From: Euryarchaeota archaeon UBA124
GTDB taxonomy: Archaea; Thermoplasmatota; Poseidoniia; Poseidoniales; Poseidoniaceae
Direction: 5' to 3'
DNA length: 38,139 nucleotides
NCBI GenBank assembly: GCA_002502215.1
Contig: DAPT01000090.1
Coordinates: 1 to 38,139 of the forward strand
Shown here: positions 7,682 to 15,878 of the stretch, in pieces
Numbering within the stretch: position 1 is the stretch's first letter
Layout: every line of letters starts with the position of its first letter
Notes under the pieces: generated by a model
The model's input: only the letters and a program-made list of their open reading frames with translations
Told to the model about the DNA's origin: nothing
Database searches by the model: none
Translations under genes and position numbers: made by a program

Positions 7682-9267
7682 GCAACTGGATTAAAAGTCC
7701 GCAACAAGAGATTCTGCACGGAACGCATCAACAACATTGCATCGAATCCGGGATCAGGTTCTGAAAATCGTAGACTGATGCTGGTCTTTTCTTGTGTACC
7801 GCTGTTCCTTAATCCGAAGCTGACGTCCATCCCATTCAAGCGACAGCGAATCAGCATCAAATTGGCTTCTCCTTCCAAACGACTTCGCTGCCAATCTGTG
7901 ACATTTCCAGCTTGGTACAAATGCGTTCGGACCATGGATTCAACCGTACCGGATAACTCGTTTTGACCGTCCCACATCCAGCGATTTGGATTCTTCACAC
8001 TCAATCGTTTTTTCCAACCCTTCTGCATTGGGTCCTCACCAGCGCCCTGAAGGGCGAGCAATGCCACAAGCAGCGTCATCGAACCATCGCCAACTAGACT
8101 CCATTGGTTTGCGTTGCTTGGATGTGGAGAAGGAAGAACAATGTGGCCTGAGTCCTCGATACCGAAAAGCAACGGTTGTTGCTCTTGCTCTGGCAAGTAG
8201 GAACAAAGTGCATGTGACAACCAACGATCACCAACTGCAGTTTCAAAACCTTCCATCGTCGATTGCTCCTCTACGCTGGAGAGAAGTCGCAGATTCGATT
8301 CAATGCTCGCAGCAACCTTCCAAGGCTTTGGACAGGCTCGAAGAATTGCATCAGCGATATCATCTCCGTCAACAACTTCGACCCCATTGCTGGTTTCTCT
8401 TGCAAGCAAACAGCGGTCTCCATCGCCATCCAATGCAGCCCCCAAAAGCGACCCTTCGCCTCTTGAGGAGAGTGACTCGATCAGCAAATGTCCGCTGCTT
8501 ACCGTTTCATCCCAAGTCCATGATTGGCCAGGAGAAAGTTCGCCTGCGCCACAACCTTCGTTCATTGCAGCGGCTTGACTGCTGACTTCTTCGATATCAA
8601 GTCCCTGATTCTGCATCCAATTTGCTAACCATGATGCAGCATGGCCTTTGGACGAATCCAGACGAAGCTTATCGAAGGAGGATAATTCGTATCCAAACAA
8701 CGATTGGAACAATTCCAACCGTCGCTCCAACCACTTCTGATGATGTACGTTGTGTTCAGCGTCGGGTTTCATCCATGCTTTCCGGTCCACTTCGTCAATT
8801 TCCCGATCTTCCTGCGAAAGTGAGTAAGCCGTCTCTGAAACAAGTGTTTCATAGGCTGGCATGGATTTTCGGCCGTGTGCATCAAACACTTTGATTCCAG
8901 AATCCGTTACAGGATTGTGACTTGCAGTGATCATGCAACCCAGCCGAGCGCCTGTTTCTAGGACTGCGTAATGAAGCATCGGCGTTGATGAACAGCCGAT
9001 GTGCACGACTTGGCAATTTGAGGCATGAAAGCCCAGCGTCAACCATGCCGCTAAGGTCTCGTTGTGTGGGCGGTCGTCCCATCCTATGACAACTTGGCTA
9101 CCTTTCCCATCTTCTGGTAAGCAACGACCGAGGGATTCTCCGAGCAGTTTCATCAGTTGCGGTGTTAGGAGTCGCTCGTCGACAATTTGCTCAAGCGCTT
9201 CCTCATCATCGCACGCATCCAGAGAAACACGACCACGAATTCCATCGGTTCCAAACAGATTGGTCAT
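7675..9267 (-). CDS. glmM: Phosphoglucosamine mutase / phosphohexomutase
   Basis: Alpha-D-phosphohexomutase, most likely interconverting glucosamine-6-phosphate and glucosamine-1-phosphate for UDP-GlcNAc synthesis in the cytosol. It is 530 residues from ATG at 9267. The N-terminal FGTDGIRG (5-12) is the GlmM-type opening. TASHNP (114-119) carries the phosphorylated catalytic Ser116. DGDGDR is the metal loop, and RNSGTQEK near the C-terminus is the phosphate-binding loop of domain 4. The family is usually about 445-460 residues; the extra length lies in the middle domains (for example the acidic stretch after residue 130 and the SSRGEGSLLGAAL region). It follows the GlmU-like gene by nine bases on the same strand, which supports the glucosamine assignment over phosphomannomutase. 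Confidence 0.85.
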   Translation of the reverse strand: MTNLFGTDGIRGRVSLDACDDEEALEQIVDERLLTPQLMKLLGESLGRCLPEDGKGSQVVIGWDDRPHNETLAAWLTLGFHASNCQVVHIGCSSTPMLHYAVLETGARLGCMITASHNPVTDSGIKVFDAHGRKSMPAYETLVSETAYSLSQEDREIDEVDRKAWMKPDAEHNVHHQKWLERRLELFQSLFGYELSSFDKLRLDSSKGHAASWLANWMQNQGLDIEEVSSQAAAMNEGCGAGELSPGQSWTWDETVSSGHLLIESLSSRGEGSLLGAALDGDGDRCLLARETSNGVEVVDGDDIADAILRACPKPWKVAASIESNLRLLSSVEEQSTMEGFETAVGDRWLSHALCSYLPEQEQQPLLFGIEDSGHIVLPSPHPSNANQWSLVGDGSMTLLVALLALQGAGEDPMQKGWKKRLSVKNPNRWMWDGQNELSGTVESMVRTHLYQAGNVTDWQRSRLEGEANLMLIRCRLNGMDVSFGLRNSGTQEKTSISLRFSEPDPGFDAMLLMRSVQNLLLRTFNPVAY

Positions 9268-9276
9268 GGCCTTCCC

Positions 9277-9957
9277 TCATCGGAGTACGCTTCCATCAGG
9301 ATGATAGCCGCTGACGGTCGTGTTCGGGTGTACCATGCTGGATTTACCGAGAACGGTGCCAGGGTTTGTGACAGCATTGCATCCGAGTTGTGCATCATCT
9401 CCAAGGATGGCCCCAAACTTGCGCAATCCTGTTTCTCTGCGAACATCGTTGAGCCAAATTCCGATGTGTTTTCCATCGTTTCGTAAATTCGAGAGTTTGA
9501 CGCCAGCACCAAGATTGGCGTTTGAACCCAGCACTGAATCACCAACATAGTTGAAGTGCGGTGCTTTTGCGCCAGGGAGGAACAAGGAATGTTTGGATTC
9601 GCTTGCATGACCAAGGAGGCTTCCCGGCATCATCCACGTGTATTCTCGAACGTAGGCATGCGAGCGAATTGTTGTATTTGTTTCAATGAAGCAAGGACCG
9701 ATGAGATGGACGTGTGGCTCAATTGATGCTCCTTCTTGAACGTGGACGGGGCCCTTTCGTTCATCGATGGTCACGTACTCCACTCCCGCTGGATGGTTTG
9801 ATCCAAGTTCTGCTAACTTGGCATCGATTTGCTGTTTGAGGCCAGATGGGTTGTTCGGATTCAACAACGACCAGGCTGGTTCTGTTTGATTCATCATGCT
9901 GCGAGCAGCATCGGATGAAAAAAGAGCCTCGGGTTTGACACCTGCTGGCCAGTCCAT
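9277..9957 (-). CDS. GlmU-like left-handed beta-helix acyltransferase
   Basis: 226 residues from ATG at 9957. After a ~45-residue helical start, the chain shows hexapeptide-type turns: VHVQEGASIEPHVHLIGPCFIETNTTI, then VREYTWMMPGSLLGHASE and GAKAPHFNYVGDSVLGSNANLGAG, ending in turns such as NAVTNPGTVLGKSS. The AKAPHFNYVGDS..G...N.GAG pattern matches the acetyltransferase half of GlmU and its archaeal relatives, which acetylate glucosamine-1-phosphate with acetyl-CoA. The N-terminal nucleotidyltransferase domain of GlmU is absent, so UTP transfer must be done by another protein. With the mutase nine bases downstream it forms a probable two-gene amino-sugar operon. The substrate is inferred, not shown. 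Confidence 0.75.
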   Translation of the reverse strand: MDWPAGVKPEALFSSDAARSMMNQTEPAWSLLNPNNPSGLKQQIDAKLAELGSNHPAGVEYVTIDERKGPVHVQEGASIEPHVHLIGPCFIETNTTIRSHAYVREYTWMMPGSLLGHASESKHSLFLPGAKAPHFNYVGDSVLGSNANLGAGVKLSNLRNDGKHIGIWLNDVRRETGLRKFGAILGDDAQLGCNAVTNPGTVLGKSSMVHPNTTVSGYHPDGSVLR

Positions 9958-9993
9958 GAGGGTTCGACGGACCTCGTCACATTGAATGTTTGG

Positions 9994-10254
9994 TCAACCC
10001 ATTGCGTGATAGATGCGCTTACCTGTGGTCGCGTCAAGTTTGAAACCAATTCTGTTTTTCATGTACCTTGGGATGAAATATCCGATTTTTCGTGCTGTTA
10101 AACCATGATTTCGCATCTTTCGCTCATTGGATAGATAGGCAACGATGTCAGCTGCTGAGCAACCTGGTCGATCTTCGATGTAGGTTGCAATCTCTGCTTT
10201 CAGACGCTCCAATCGAGCGCTCTTCTGTGTCCCTTTTCCTTTCATTGCAGTCAT
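9994..10254 (-). CDS. Small winged-helix-like DNA-binding protein
   Basis: 86 residues from ATG at 10254. The reading frame stays open further upstream, but that part would overlap the divergent promoter. A basic start (MTAMKGKGTQKSAR) precedes a helical region, ATYIEDRPGCSAADIVAYLSNE, which looks like the first helices of a winged helix. A second part, HGLTARKIGYFIPRYM, follows, ending in a basic hairpin (KNRIGFKLDATTGKRIY) that could be the wing. The family is not recognised more closely. It shares a short promoter region with thioredoxin and may regulate itself or its neighbour. Downstream, 36 bases separate it from the GlmU-like gene on the same strand. Confidence 0.6.
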   Translation of the reverse strand: MTAMKGKGTQKSARLERLKAEIATYIEDRPGCSAADIVAYLSNERKMRNHGLTARKIGYFIPRYMKNRIGFKLDATTGKRIYHAMG

Positions 10255-10275
10255 GGTATACTCTTTGTTTGTTGA

Positions 10276-10286
10276 AGTATATGATA
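10276..10286. promoter_or_regulatory. Shared TATA-like element between the winged-helix gene and thioredoxin
   Basis: The sequence gtatatgatac is near-symmetrical and can be read as a TATA box on both strands. It lies about 22-32 bases before the minus-strand ATG at 10254 and about 28-38 bases before the plus-strand ATG at 10314. It is the only AT-rich core in the gap. On the minus strand it predicts a leaderless transcript. Confidence 0.4.
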
Positions 10287-10361
10287 CATTGATGGGATAC
10301 CCGAGGGCGTCCCATGATTTTACCTGCAAAGGTTCTTCAAAGGACGGTTGACCGAAAGTTC

Positions 10362-10691
10362 ATGGGCGAAGTAAAAGCGGTCACAGATTCTGAGTTTGAG
10401 AGCACCCTCAACGATAACGAATGGGTTCTTGTCGATTTTTGGGCTGAATGGTGTGGGCCGTGCAAAGCAATTGCGCCTATATTGAACGATCTTGCGAGTG
10501 AGCGAGACATCCTAATTGCAAAGGTCGATACCGATTCAAACACCATGCATGCCGCTCGTCTTGGCGTGCGCGGTATTCCAGCACTGTTCCTGTTCCGTAA
10601 CGGAACCATGGTCGACAACAAGAGCGGTATGATGACAAAGCCTGCATTGACAACTTGGGTTGACAATCACATGACAGCTGACGATTTCTGA
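10362..10691 (+). CDS. trxA: Thioredoxin
   Basis: Small cytosolic disulfide reductase. The active-site motif WCGPC sits in VDFWAEWCGPCKAIAP, about 30 residues from the chosen start, which is where it sits in classical thioredoxins. The conserved cis-proline turn RGIPALFLFRNG is present and the C-terminus TWVDNHM fits the last helix. From ATG at 10362 the protein has 109 residues, the normal length. An earlier in-frame ATG at 10314 would add 16 residues (ILPAKVLQRTVDRKF). That start is closer to the TATA-like element, so it cannot be excluded. The stop codon is two bases from the 3' end of the convergent regulator gene. Confidence 0.9.
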   Translation: MGEVKAVTDSEFESTLNDNEWVLVDFWAEWCGPCKAIAPILNDLASERDILIAKVDTDSNTMHAARLGVRGIPALFLFRNGTMVDNKSGMMTKPALTTWVDNHMTADDF

Positions 10692-10692
10692 A

Positions 10693-12249
10693 TCACTCGA
10701 TTCTTTTACGACGCTCTGTATCGGCTGATCCTACTTCACGAACGAGACGTTCACGTAGTGCTTCATGCAACCACATACCTCGATCAAGTTCGATGAGTAG
10801 GCCGTAATCAATCAGACGTTGAGGAGGCGTTCCTTCCCAGTCCAAACTGTTAGCAAGCGCTTTCCAAGGGATTGGTTTTTCTGCAACGGCGAGCGTTGCC
10901 AAGAGTTCGCGTTCATGTTCTGGAAGCGGTGCTAAAATCTCTTCATCCAAGAACCGCAGCCAATCTTCATGCGTTGGCTTCCCATACAGCTCAAGCATCT
11001 CAATCGCCAGCGGATGCCCTCCTGTTCGCTCATGAACATCGTTTGCATCAATGTCCTTTAGTTCAAGATCTTGCAACCATTGCGACGTTTCGTCGAGCGT
11101 CAGACCAGCCAAGGGCAACTCATCAACAATTTCACGTGTGTGGACATCCCTGCGATCGTAAAAATCCAAAGATGTTCGAGAAATCAAAACAAATCGGAGC
11201 GGGGTTTTCTGTGAAATTTGTAGCAATGCTCCAAGGAGATTTTTCGATTCGGCTGCGATATGATGGACGTCATCCAGGACAATCAGCCAGTAGGGTGGTG
11301 GTCCACCCGGAGTAATTGAAAATCGTTCTCGGACGGTGTAAGCATCGGTCAAATATGCCAACAAGCGTCGTCGCCATGTATCAACGTCAAGTGACGCTCC
11401 AGGGCGCAATGGTAGCGTTTCAATTAGGTTGTAAGGGTCATGTTTTTCGTCGATTCCAAATCGATGCAAGAGGCTGACTGCAAGACCAACTTCTCGATCC
11501 CAAGGCTGACACGGATACCAGCAGATGGAGAGATTCGGTTGCTTGTCTTGTTTTCCAGCAAGCCACTCTGCTACGAGGGTTGACTTGCCGATGCCAGCGA
11601 TTCCTGATACGATGGCGAACGCAGACCTGCCTTCAAACCACTCATCGAGTCGATTCAATTCTTCATCCCGCCCTCGTACTTTTCGCGTCTGAGGTGCACT
11701 CGTGTGGTAGGTCGCATGGACACCAGCAAGCGGTTGAAGTCGTCCTGGCGGTGGAGGCGAGTCTTCGTCATCTTGCTGTTTGATCAATCCAAACCGAATG
11801 TCGCCCCACGTCAAGACACCTTCGTGTTGTGCGTGCAAGAGGACTTGCAAAAGAGACATATCCGATGCCAATCGATCGGCTGCATCCTTGGATTCGATTT
11901 CGAGAAGCTGTCCGCCCTTATCACGTACCAAGACTTTGGTTTCTCCAAGTTTGTTGGTACGCAATTTTGCCATATCGCGCCCCTCCTCAGTCAATTGCCA
12001 AGTTTTCTGTCGCCGATCATCGTTTTGGATGGAGCGCGTGTGCTCACTCACCCACCCCTTTCGAACAAGGTTTCGCATCGTGCGGCTTACATTTGGAGGG
12101 TGTTGAGCGCAAGCCTCTGCAATGCCTGGACGTGTCAATGCTGCTGTGACAATGAATCGGTCAGCGAGGTGGTCATGGCGCAGAAGATGCAGCAAGACGC
12201 GGTCTGAGACAGCGACGTTGACTTTCGGAAGTCCCTCGGCCATGTGCAT
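10693..12249 (-). CDS. MarR-like winged-helix plus STAND/AAA ATPase regulator
   Basis: 518 residues from ATG at 12249 (a second ATG at 12243 is possible). Residues ~15-105 form a winged helix: LTRPGIAEACAQHPPNVSRTMRNLVRKGWV is the helix-turn-helix, and RRQKTWQLTEEGR the wing, typical of MarR-like DNA binding. A second helical region follows, then a STAND-type nucleotide-binding domain: lead-in RGRDEELNRLDEWF, Walker A GIAGIGKST, Walker B WLIVLDDVHH, sensor-like RFVLISRTS, and GGHPLAIEML, a conserved motif of NB-ARC/MalT-type ATPases. The C-terminus is a predicted winged helix (LIDYGLLIELDRGMWLHEALRERLV). No sensor repeats such as TPR follow. It is probably a signal- or nucleotide-gated transcription regulator, divergent from the large surface protein at 12345. 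The ligand is unknown. Confidence 0.8.
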   Translation of the reverse strand: MHMAEGLPKVNVAVSDRVLLHLLRHDHLADRFIVTAALTRPGIAEACAQHPPNVSRTMRNLVRKGWVSEHTRSIQNDDRRQKTWQLTEEGRDMAKLRTNKLGETKVLVRDKGGQLLEIESKDAADRLASDMSLLQVLLHAQHEGVLTWGDIRFGLIKQQDDEDSPPPPGRLQPLAGVHATYHTSAPQTRKVRGRDEELNRLDEWFEGRSAFAIVSGIAGIGKSTLVAEWLAGKQDKQPNLSICWYPCQPWDREVGLAVSLLHRFGIDEKHDPYNLIETLPLRPGASLDVDTWRRRLLAYLTDAYTVRERFSITPGGPPPYWLIVLDDVHHIAAESKNLLGALLQISQKTPLRFVLISRTSLDFYDRRDVHTREIVDELPLAGLTLDETSQWLQDLELKDIDANDVHERTGGHPLAIEMLELYGKPTHEDWLRFLDEEILAPLPEHERELLATLAVAEKPIPWKALANSLDWEGTPPQRLIDYGLLIELDRGMWLHEALRERLVREVGSADTERRKRIE

Positions 12250-12289
12250 CTGTGGAGAATATCATGTTCAAGCGTTCCGATTCTCTGCA

Positions 12290-12307
12290 TGAAAATTAAA
12301 CATAAAG
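12290..12307. promoter_or_regulatory. AT-rich core of the divergent promoter between regulator and surface protein
   Basis: The 95-base gap between the two divergent starts holds the run gaaaattaaacataaag in its middle. It lies about 40 bases from the minus-strand ATG (12249) and about 40 from the plus-strand ATG (12345). A second candidate on the plus strand is ctaataag at 12318-12325, about 20-27 bases before the ATG. A regulator bound here could control both genes. No clear dyad operator was found. Confidence 0.35.
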
Positions 12308-12344
12308 ACCACAATTCCTAATAAGTCAGGTACATCCGGGAATT

Positions 12345-15300
12345 ATGGAAAACGGGTTTCATCGGAAAAGAGGCCTGAGTTGCCTCCTTGTTTTCCTCAT
12401 GATTGGGTTGGTTCTTACCCCTCTTGGCGTGCATGCTGCCGACAGCGATGGCGACGGTGTTGACGACGCTCAGGACGACTGTCCATATGCGAGTGGTGAC
12501 TCAACCGTGGACCGTGATGGTTGCCCAGATCGAGACGGTGATGGAACCTCGGACCTGCTTGATGGTTGGACCAGTTCAAATCCAAATTTTGTTCTCGATG
12601 GGAACAACCCACGCTCTACCGATTACAATGATGTTGAATTCTCCCCAGATGGTTTGGAAGTCGCAACATCGAGCGGTGATGGGTACATCCGCATTTGGAA
12701 CACGACCACTGGCCAAAACACCCGCTCTGTGATTGCGGTTTCCAACGGTGGCGCTGGGAAATTATCCTGGTCTGATGATGGTCGATTTATCGGCGTTACA
12801 TCGCAAGCTGCCGATGAAGTTGACATCTACTACGCATCAAACCTTACGTCGTTGCATGGCGCACTTTCCTCAGATGTTGGAGGAGGCGACTTCACCTACG
12901 ACATCGATGTTTCACCTGACGGAAGCAAGGCAGCAATCGCGATTGGACGCTCCGGAAACGGTGGAACAAACGGTGTTGTTCGGGTCATTGACGTCATCAA
13001 CGGCACCGTCATGCAAAATCTCAACCCTGGAGGAGAAGACCGTTTCCATTCCGTCGATTTCTCACCAAGTGGATCGCACATCGCCATTGGAACGGTTGGT
13101 GATTACTATGTTGTGGACGCTTCAAGTTGGGCGACAACGCGAAGCGAAAGCGCACCTGCTGGCACAGTCAACTCAATCGCATGGTCACCAAGCGGAGAAC
13201 ACATTGCGATTTGCGAAGGTTACGTACAGAACCAAGGAGGTGCTCGACTGCGTATTTTCGAAGCCGATGTTTGGAGCAATACGTGGACTAAATCCGCTTC
13301 AACCTCATGCTATTCATCCGATTTTTCACCGGACGGTAACCAGGTTGTCTTTGGTCTAGGGTGGTATGCTGCTGACGGAGCTACTGCAAAGATTTACGAA
13401 ATTTCAAGCGGAAATTCAATCGACAGCTTCGCACAAAGTCGGCCTGGAGGGTGCTCTGGAACAGGGAACAGCAATCAATGCGGCCAAAACAACGGCGTAT
13501 CATGGTCACCTGACGGCACATACATCGCCCAAGCATTCGGTCGAAACGACGAAGGGTTCTACATCTGGAAGAGCGACCTTGACCCTGATAACGATGGTTG
13601 GAACACCACCGATCAAGGCGATGGAAAGGTCGACGAATTCCCGGACGACGGCTCACAATGGGAAGACTCGGATTCGGATGGGTACGGCGACAACCCCGCT
13701 CCAGCACTCAACCCTGATTCCTGTCCACTCGTGTTTGGAAATTCAACCATGGACCGATTGGGTTGCCCAGATGTCGATGGTGACGGCTACTCCGATGAGA
13801 ACGATTGGGCCCCGAGCAACAAAGAGCAATGGGTCGATGCAGACAGCGACGGGTTCGGTGACAATTACCTGTACGACATCGCATCCAATCAACTTCACAT
13901 CAACCAACGTGGCGATGCATTCCCAACCGATTCAACACAATGGAATGACACCGATGGCGATGGATATGGAGACAACTACGAGGATATTTCGTGGAATCAA
14001 TACAGAGCGCCTGAATGGCCCGGCGTGATTATTTCTGGAGCACAGAACATCGACGTCTTCCCGCTTGATCGAACCCAATGGCGTGATACCGATGGCGATT
14101 GGGTTGGCGATGAGCAGATGAGTGATCGTGCCGATGGATGTCCAACCATTTGGGGCAATTCAACCTACGACCGTCTCGGTTGCCTCGACACAGACGGTGA
14201 CGGCTATTCCGACCCAACCGCCAATTGGCCAGCCAAGACGGATTGTTACGGGGCTGACGCATTCCCAATCGACCCAACACAGTGGTGCGATGAAGACAAC
14301 GATGGATTTGGTAGCAATACCGACGGAAACGATGCAGACGATTGTCCAAACCAAGCAGGTTCCTCGACCGAGGATCAAAAGGGATGCCCTGATCGTGACG
14401 GTGATGGCTATTCCAACACAGGCGATCCATTCCCTGATGACGGCACCCAGTGGGAAGACTCTGATGGAGATAACTACGGGGACAATCCTGACGGAAACAA
14501 CCCTGACTTCTTCCCCAATGATGCTTCTCAGTGGCGTGATGTCGACGGTGATGGTTACGGGGACAACCCTGGCGGAAACAACGGCGATCGATTCCCCAAC
14601 GACCCAACACAATGGTCCGATGCTGACAACGATGGCTTTGGCGACAATTTTGTTGACAACGATGGCGATGGAATCTCCGAAGGGAATTCCGACGTGTGTC
14701 CGCAAACCTATGGCGAATCAATCGCAGCGTCTTCTCGTGGATGCCCGGACTCCGATGGTGACGGATACACCGACCCTGAGGACGCATTCCCGAATCAACC
14801 GCTTCAGTGGGAGGATCAAGATGGGGATGGTTACGGAGACAACGTGCAATTTACAGACGGCGATGAGTGCATCGACGTATACGGAGAGAGCACCGAAAAC
14901 GGAGTCCAAGGGTGTCCTGATACCGATGGCGATGGCCATGCCGACCCGTTCGGAGACTTCGTTGCAGAGCCTGATTGTACCGGCGCTGATGCATTCCCCA
15001 ACGATCCGCTCCAATGGTGCGATAAAGACGGCGATGGGGTCGGTGACAATTACCAGAGCGTCAACAAGACGGTGATTGACGAGGAGAACCCTGGATTGAT
15101 GATCGAACTCTGTGAGCACATTGGAGATGCTTTCCCGAACGACGTTACGCAATCCTCAGACATCGATTGCGATGGACGAGGTGATAATGCAACAGGTATT
15201 GCTCCAGATGCATTCCCGCTGCGAAAAACGCAGCAGGATGACAACGATGGGGATGGTTACGGAAACAACTTCACCAACGGTGCTTACCGGCCCGACGAGT

Positions 15301-15824
15301 GTCGAAACGAGTATGGAACCTCAACAATCGATCGATTCGGATGCCCTGACAGCGATAGTGACGGAATGTCGGACCTCAACGATCCTTGCAAATGGGATCC
15401 TGAAATCTCCACGGGCATTCCTGGGCAAGTCGAATGTTCAATCACAGAAGATCCAAACAAATCTGCTGATGAGGGGACTGTTGTAGAACTCGAAGCAGAG
15501 TCCTCGAACGTCATGCTCTATGCCATGGGTGGAATCATTACGTTCATGCTTGCGGCAATCCTTGTAGCCATGCTCGCTCGCCAAGCAAGTCGCAAAAAGA
15601 TGATGCGAGAACGTGCCCTCGAACGCAAGGCTGAAGAGCAATTCATGGATGAAGAAGAGCGTCGTGAACAATGGATCAACTACTACGTTTCCAATGGCGA
15701 ATTCGACAAAGCAAGGGAACTTGGCTGGGTTGATCCAGCATCTCTTCCCGCATGGAAACAACACGAAATTCAACAAGAACAAGCTTTGCAGGCTTCGATT
15801 CCAACAATGCTTGACCTCGATTGA
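12345..15824 (+). CDS. Giant secreted, membrane-anchored protein: WD40-like propeller plus TSP3-like acidic repeats
   Basis: 1159 residues from ATG at 12345. Residues ~8-31 are a signal peptide (basic start, LLVFLMIGLVLTPLGVHAA). A short Asp-rich repeat follows (DSDGDGVDDAQDDCP). Residues ~80-410 carry six or so WD40-like blades with the recurring core FSPDG...A, for example VEFSPDGLEVATSSGDGYIRIW and VDFSPSGSHIAIG. Residues ~410-1050 are repeats of DxDGDGxxD, often followed by DxFPxDxxQWxDxDGDGYGDN, and CP...DRxGCPD units; such loops bind calcium in thrombospondin type 3 repeats. Residues ~1056-1078 form one TM helix. The last ~81 residues are a charged cytosolic tail (ERALERKAEEQFMDEEERREQ, then a WINYYVSNGEFDKARELGW unit). 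Ligand unknown. The protein should be exported with the tail inside. Confidence 0.85.
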   Translation: MENGFHRKRGLSCLLVFLMIGLVLTPLGVHAADSDGDGVDDAQDDCPYASGDSTVDRDGCPDRDGDGTSDLLDGWTSSNPNFVLDGNNPRSTDYNDVEFSPDGLEVATSSGDGYIRIWNTTTGQNTRSVIAVSNGGAGKLSWSDDGRFIGVTSQAADEVDIYYASNLTSLHGALSSDVGGGDFTYDIDVSPDGSKAAIAIGRSGNGGTNGVVRVIDVINGTVMQNLNPGGEDRFHSVDFSPSGSHIAIGTVGDYYVVDASSWATTRSESAPAGTVNSIAWSPSGEHIAICEGYVQNQGGARLRIFEADVWSNTWTKSASTSCYSSDFSPDGNQVVFGLGWYAADGATAKIYEISSGNSIDSFAQSRPGGCSGTGNSNQCGQNNGVSWSPDGTYIAQAFGRNDEGFYIWKSDLDPDNDGWNTTDQGDGKVDEFPDDGSQWEDSDSDGYGDNPAPALNPDSCPLVFGNSTMDRLGCPDVDGDGYSDENDWAPSNKEQWVDADSDGFGDNYLYDIASNQLHINQRGDAFPTDSTQWNDTDGDGYGDNYEDISWNQYRAPEWPGVIISGAQNIDVFPLDRTQWRDTDGDWVGDEQMSDRADGCPTIWGNSTYDRLGCLDTDGDGYSDPTANWPAKTDCYGADAFPIDPTQWCDEDNDGFGSNTDGNDADDCPNQAGSSTEDQKGCPDRDGDGYSNTGDPFPDDGTQWEDSDGDNYGDNPDGNNPDFFPNDASQWRDVDGDGYGDNPGGNNGDRFPNDPTQWSDADNDGFGDNFVDNDGDGISEGNSDVCPQTYGESIAASSRGCPDSDGDGYTDPEDAFPNQPLQWEDQDGDGYGDNVQFTDGDECIDVYGESTENGVQGCPDTDGDGHADPFGDFVAEPDCTGADAFPNDPLQWCDKDGDGVGDNYQSVNKTVIDEENPGLMIELCEHIGDAFPNDVTQSSDIDCDGRGDNATGIAPDAFPLRKTQQDDNDGDGYGNNFTNGAYRPDECRNEYGTSTIDRFGCPDSDSDGMSDLNDPCKWDPEISTGIPGQVECSITEDPNKSADEGTVVELEAESSNVMLYAMGGIITFMLAAILVAMLARQASRKKMMRERALERKAEEQFMDEEERREQWINYYVSNGEFDKARELGWVDPASLPAWKQHEIQQEQALQASIPTMLDLD
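13580..15400 (+). repeat. Degenerate Asp/Gly-coding repeats (TSP3-like)
   Basis: This part of the surface-protein gene is built from many imperfect copies of gatggcgatgg-type blocks encoding DxDGDG, with a larger unit of roughly 75-110 bases that includes FPxDxxQW. The low complexity explains the long open frames seen on both strands here. The repeats could allow recombination between units and length change. Confidence 0.7.
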
Positions 15825-15878
15825 TTTACGCAAGGTTTGTACCGTTGCCCTTTAATCCAATGAAGACTTTCCAGTTTC

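Noticed and set aside
7675..9267. Phosphomannomutase (ManB) instead of GlmM
   Set aside because: The FGTDGIRG start and the neighbouring GlmU-like gene favour GlmM, though specificity cannot be settled by eye.
10693..12249. STAND ATPase as an antiviral (Avs-like) defence gene
   Set aside because: There is no effector domain and no sensor repeats. The N-terminal winged helix and divergent promoter point to transcription control, and no other defence gene is near.
13366..15152. Long open frames on other strands and frames (252, 317, 220 and 181 codons)
   Set aside because: They mirror the low-complexity Asp/Gly repeats of the surface-protein gene. Their translations are monotonous runs of His/Arg or Thr/Met with no domain.
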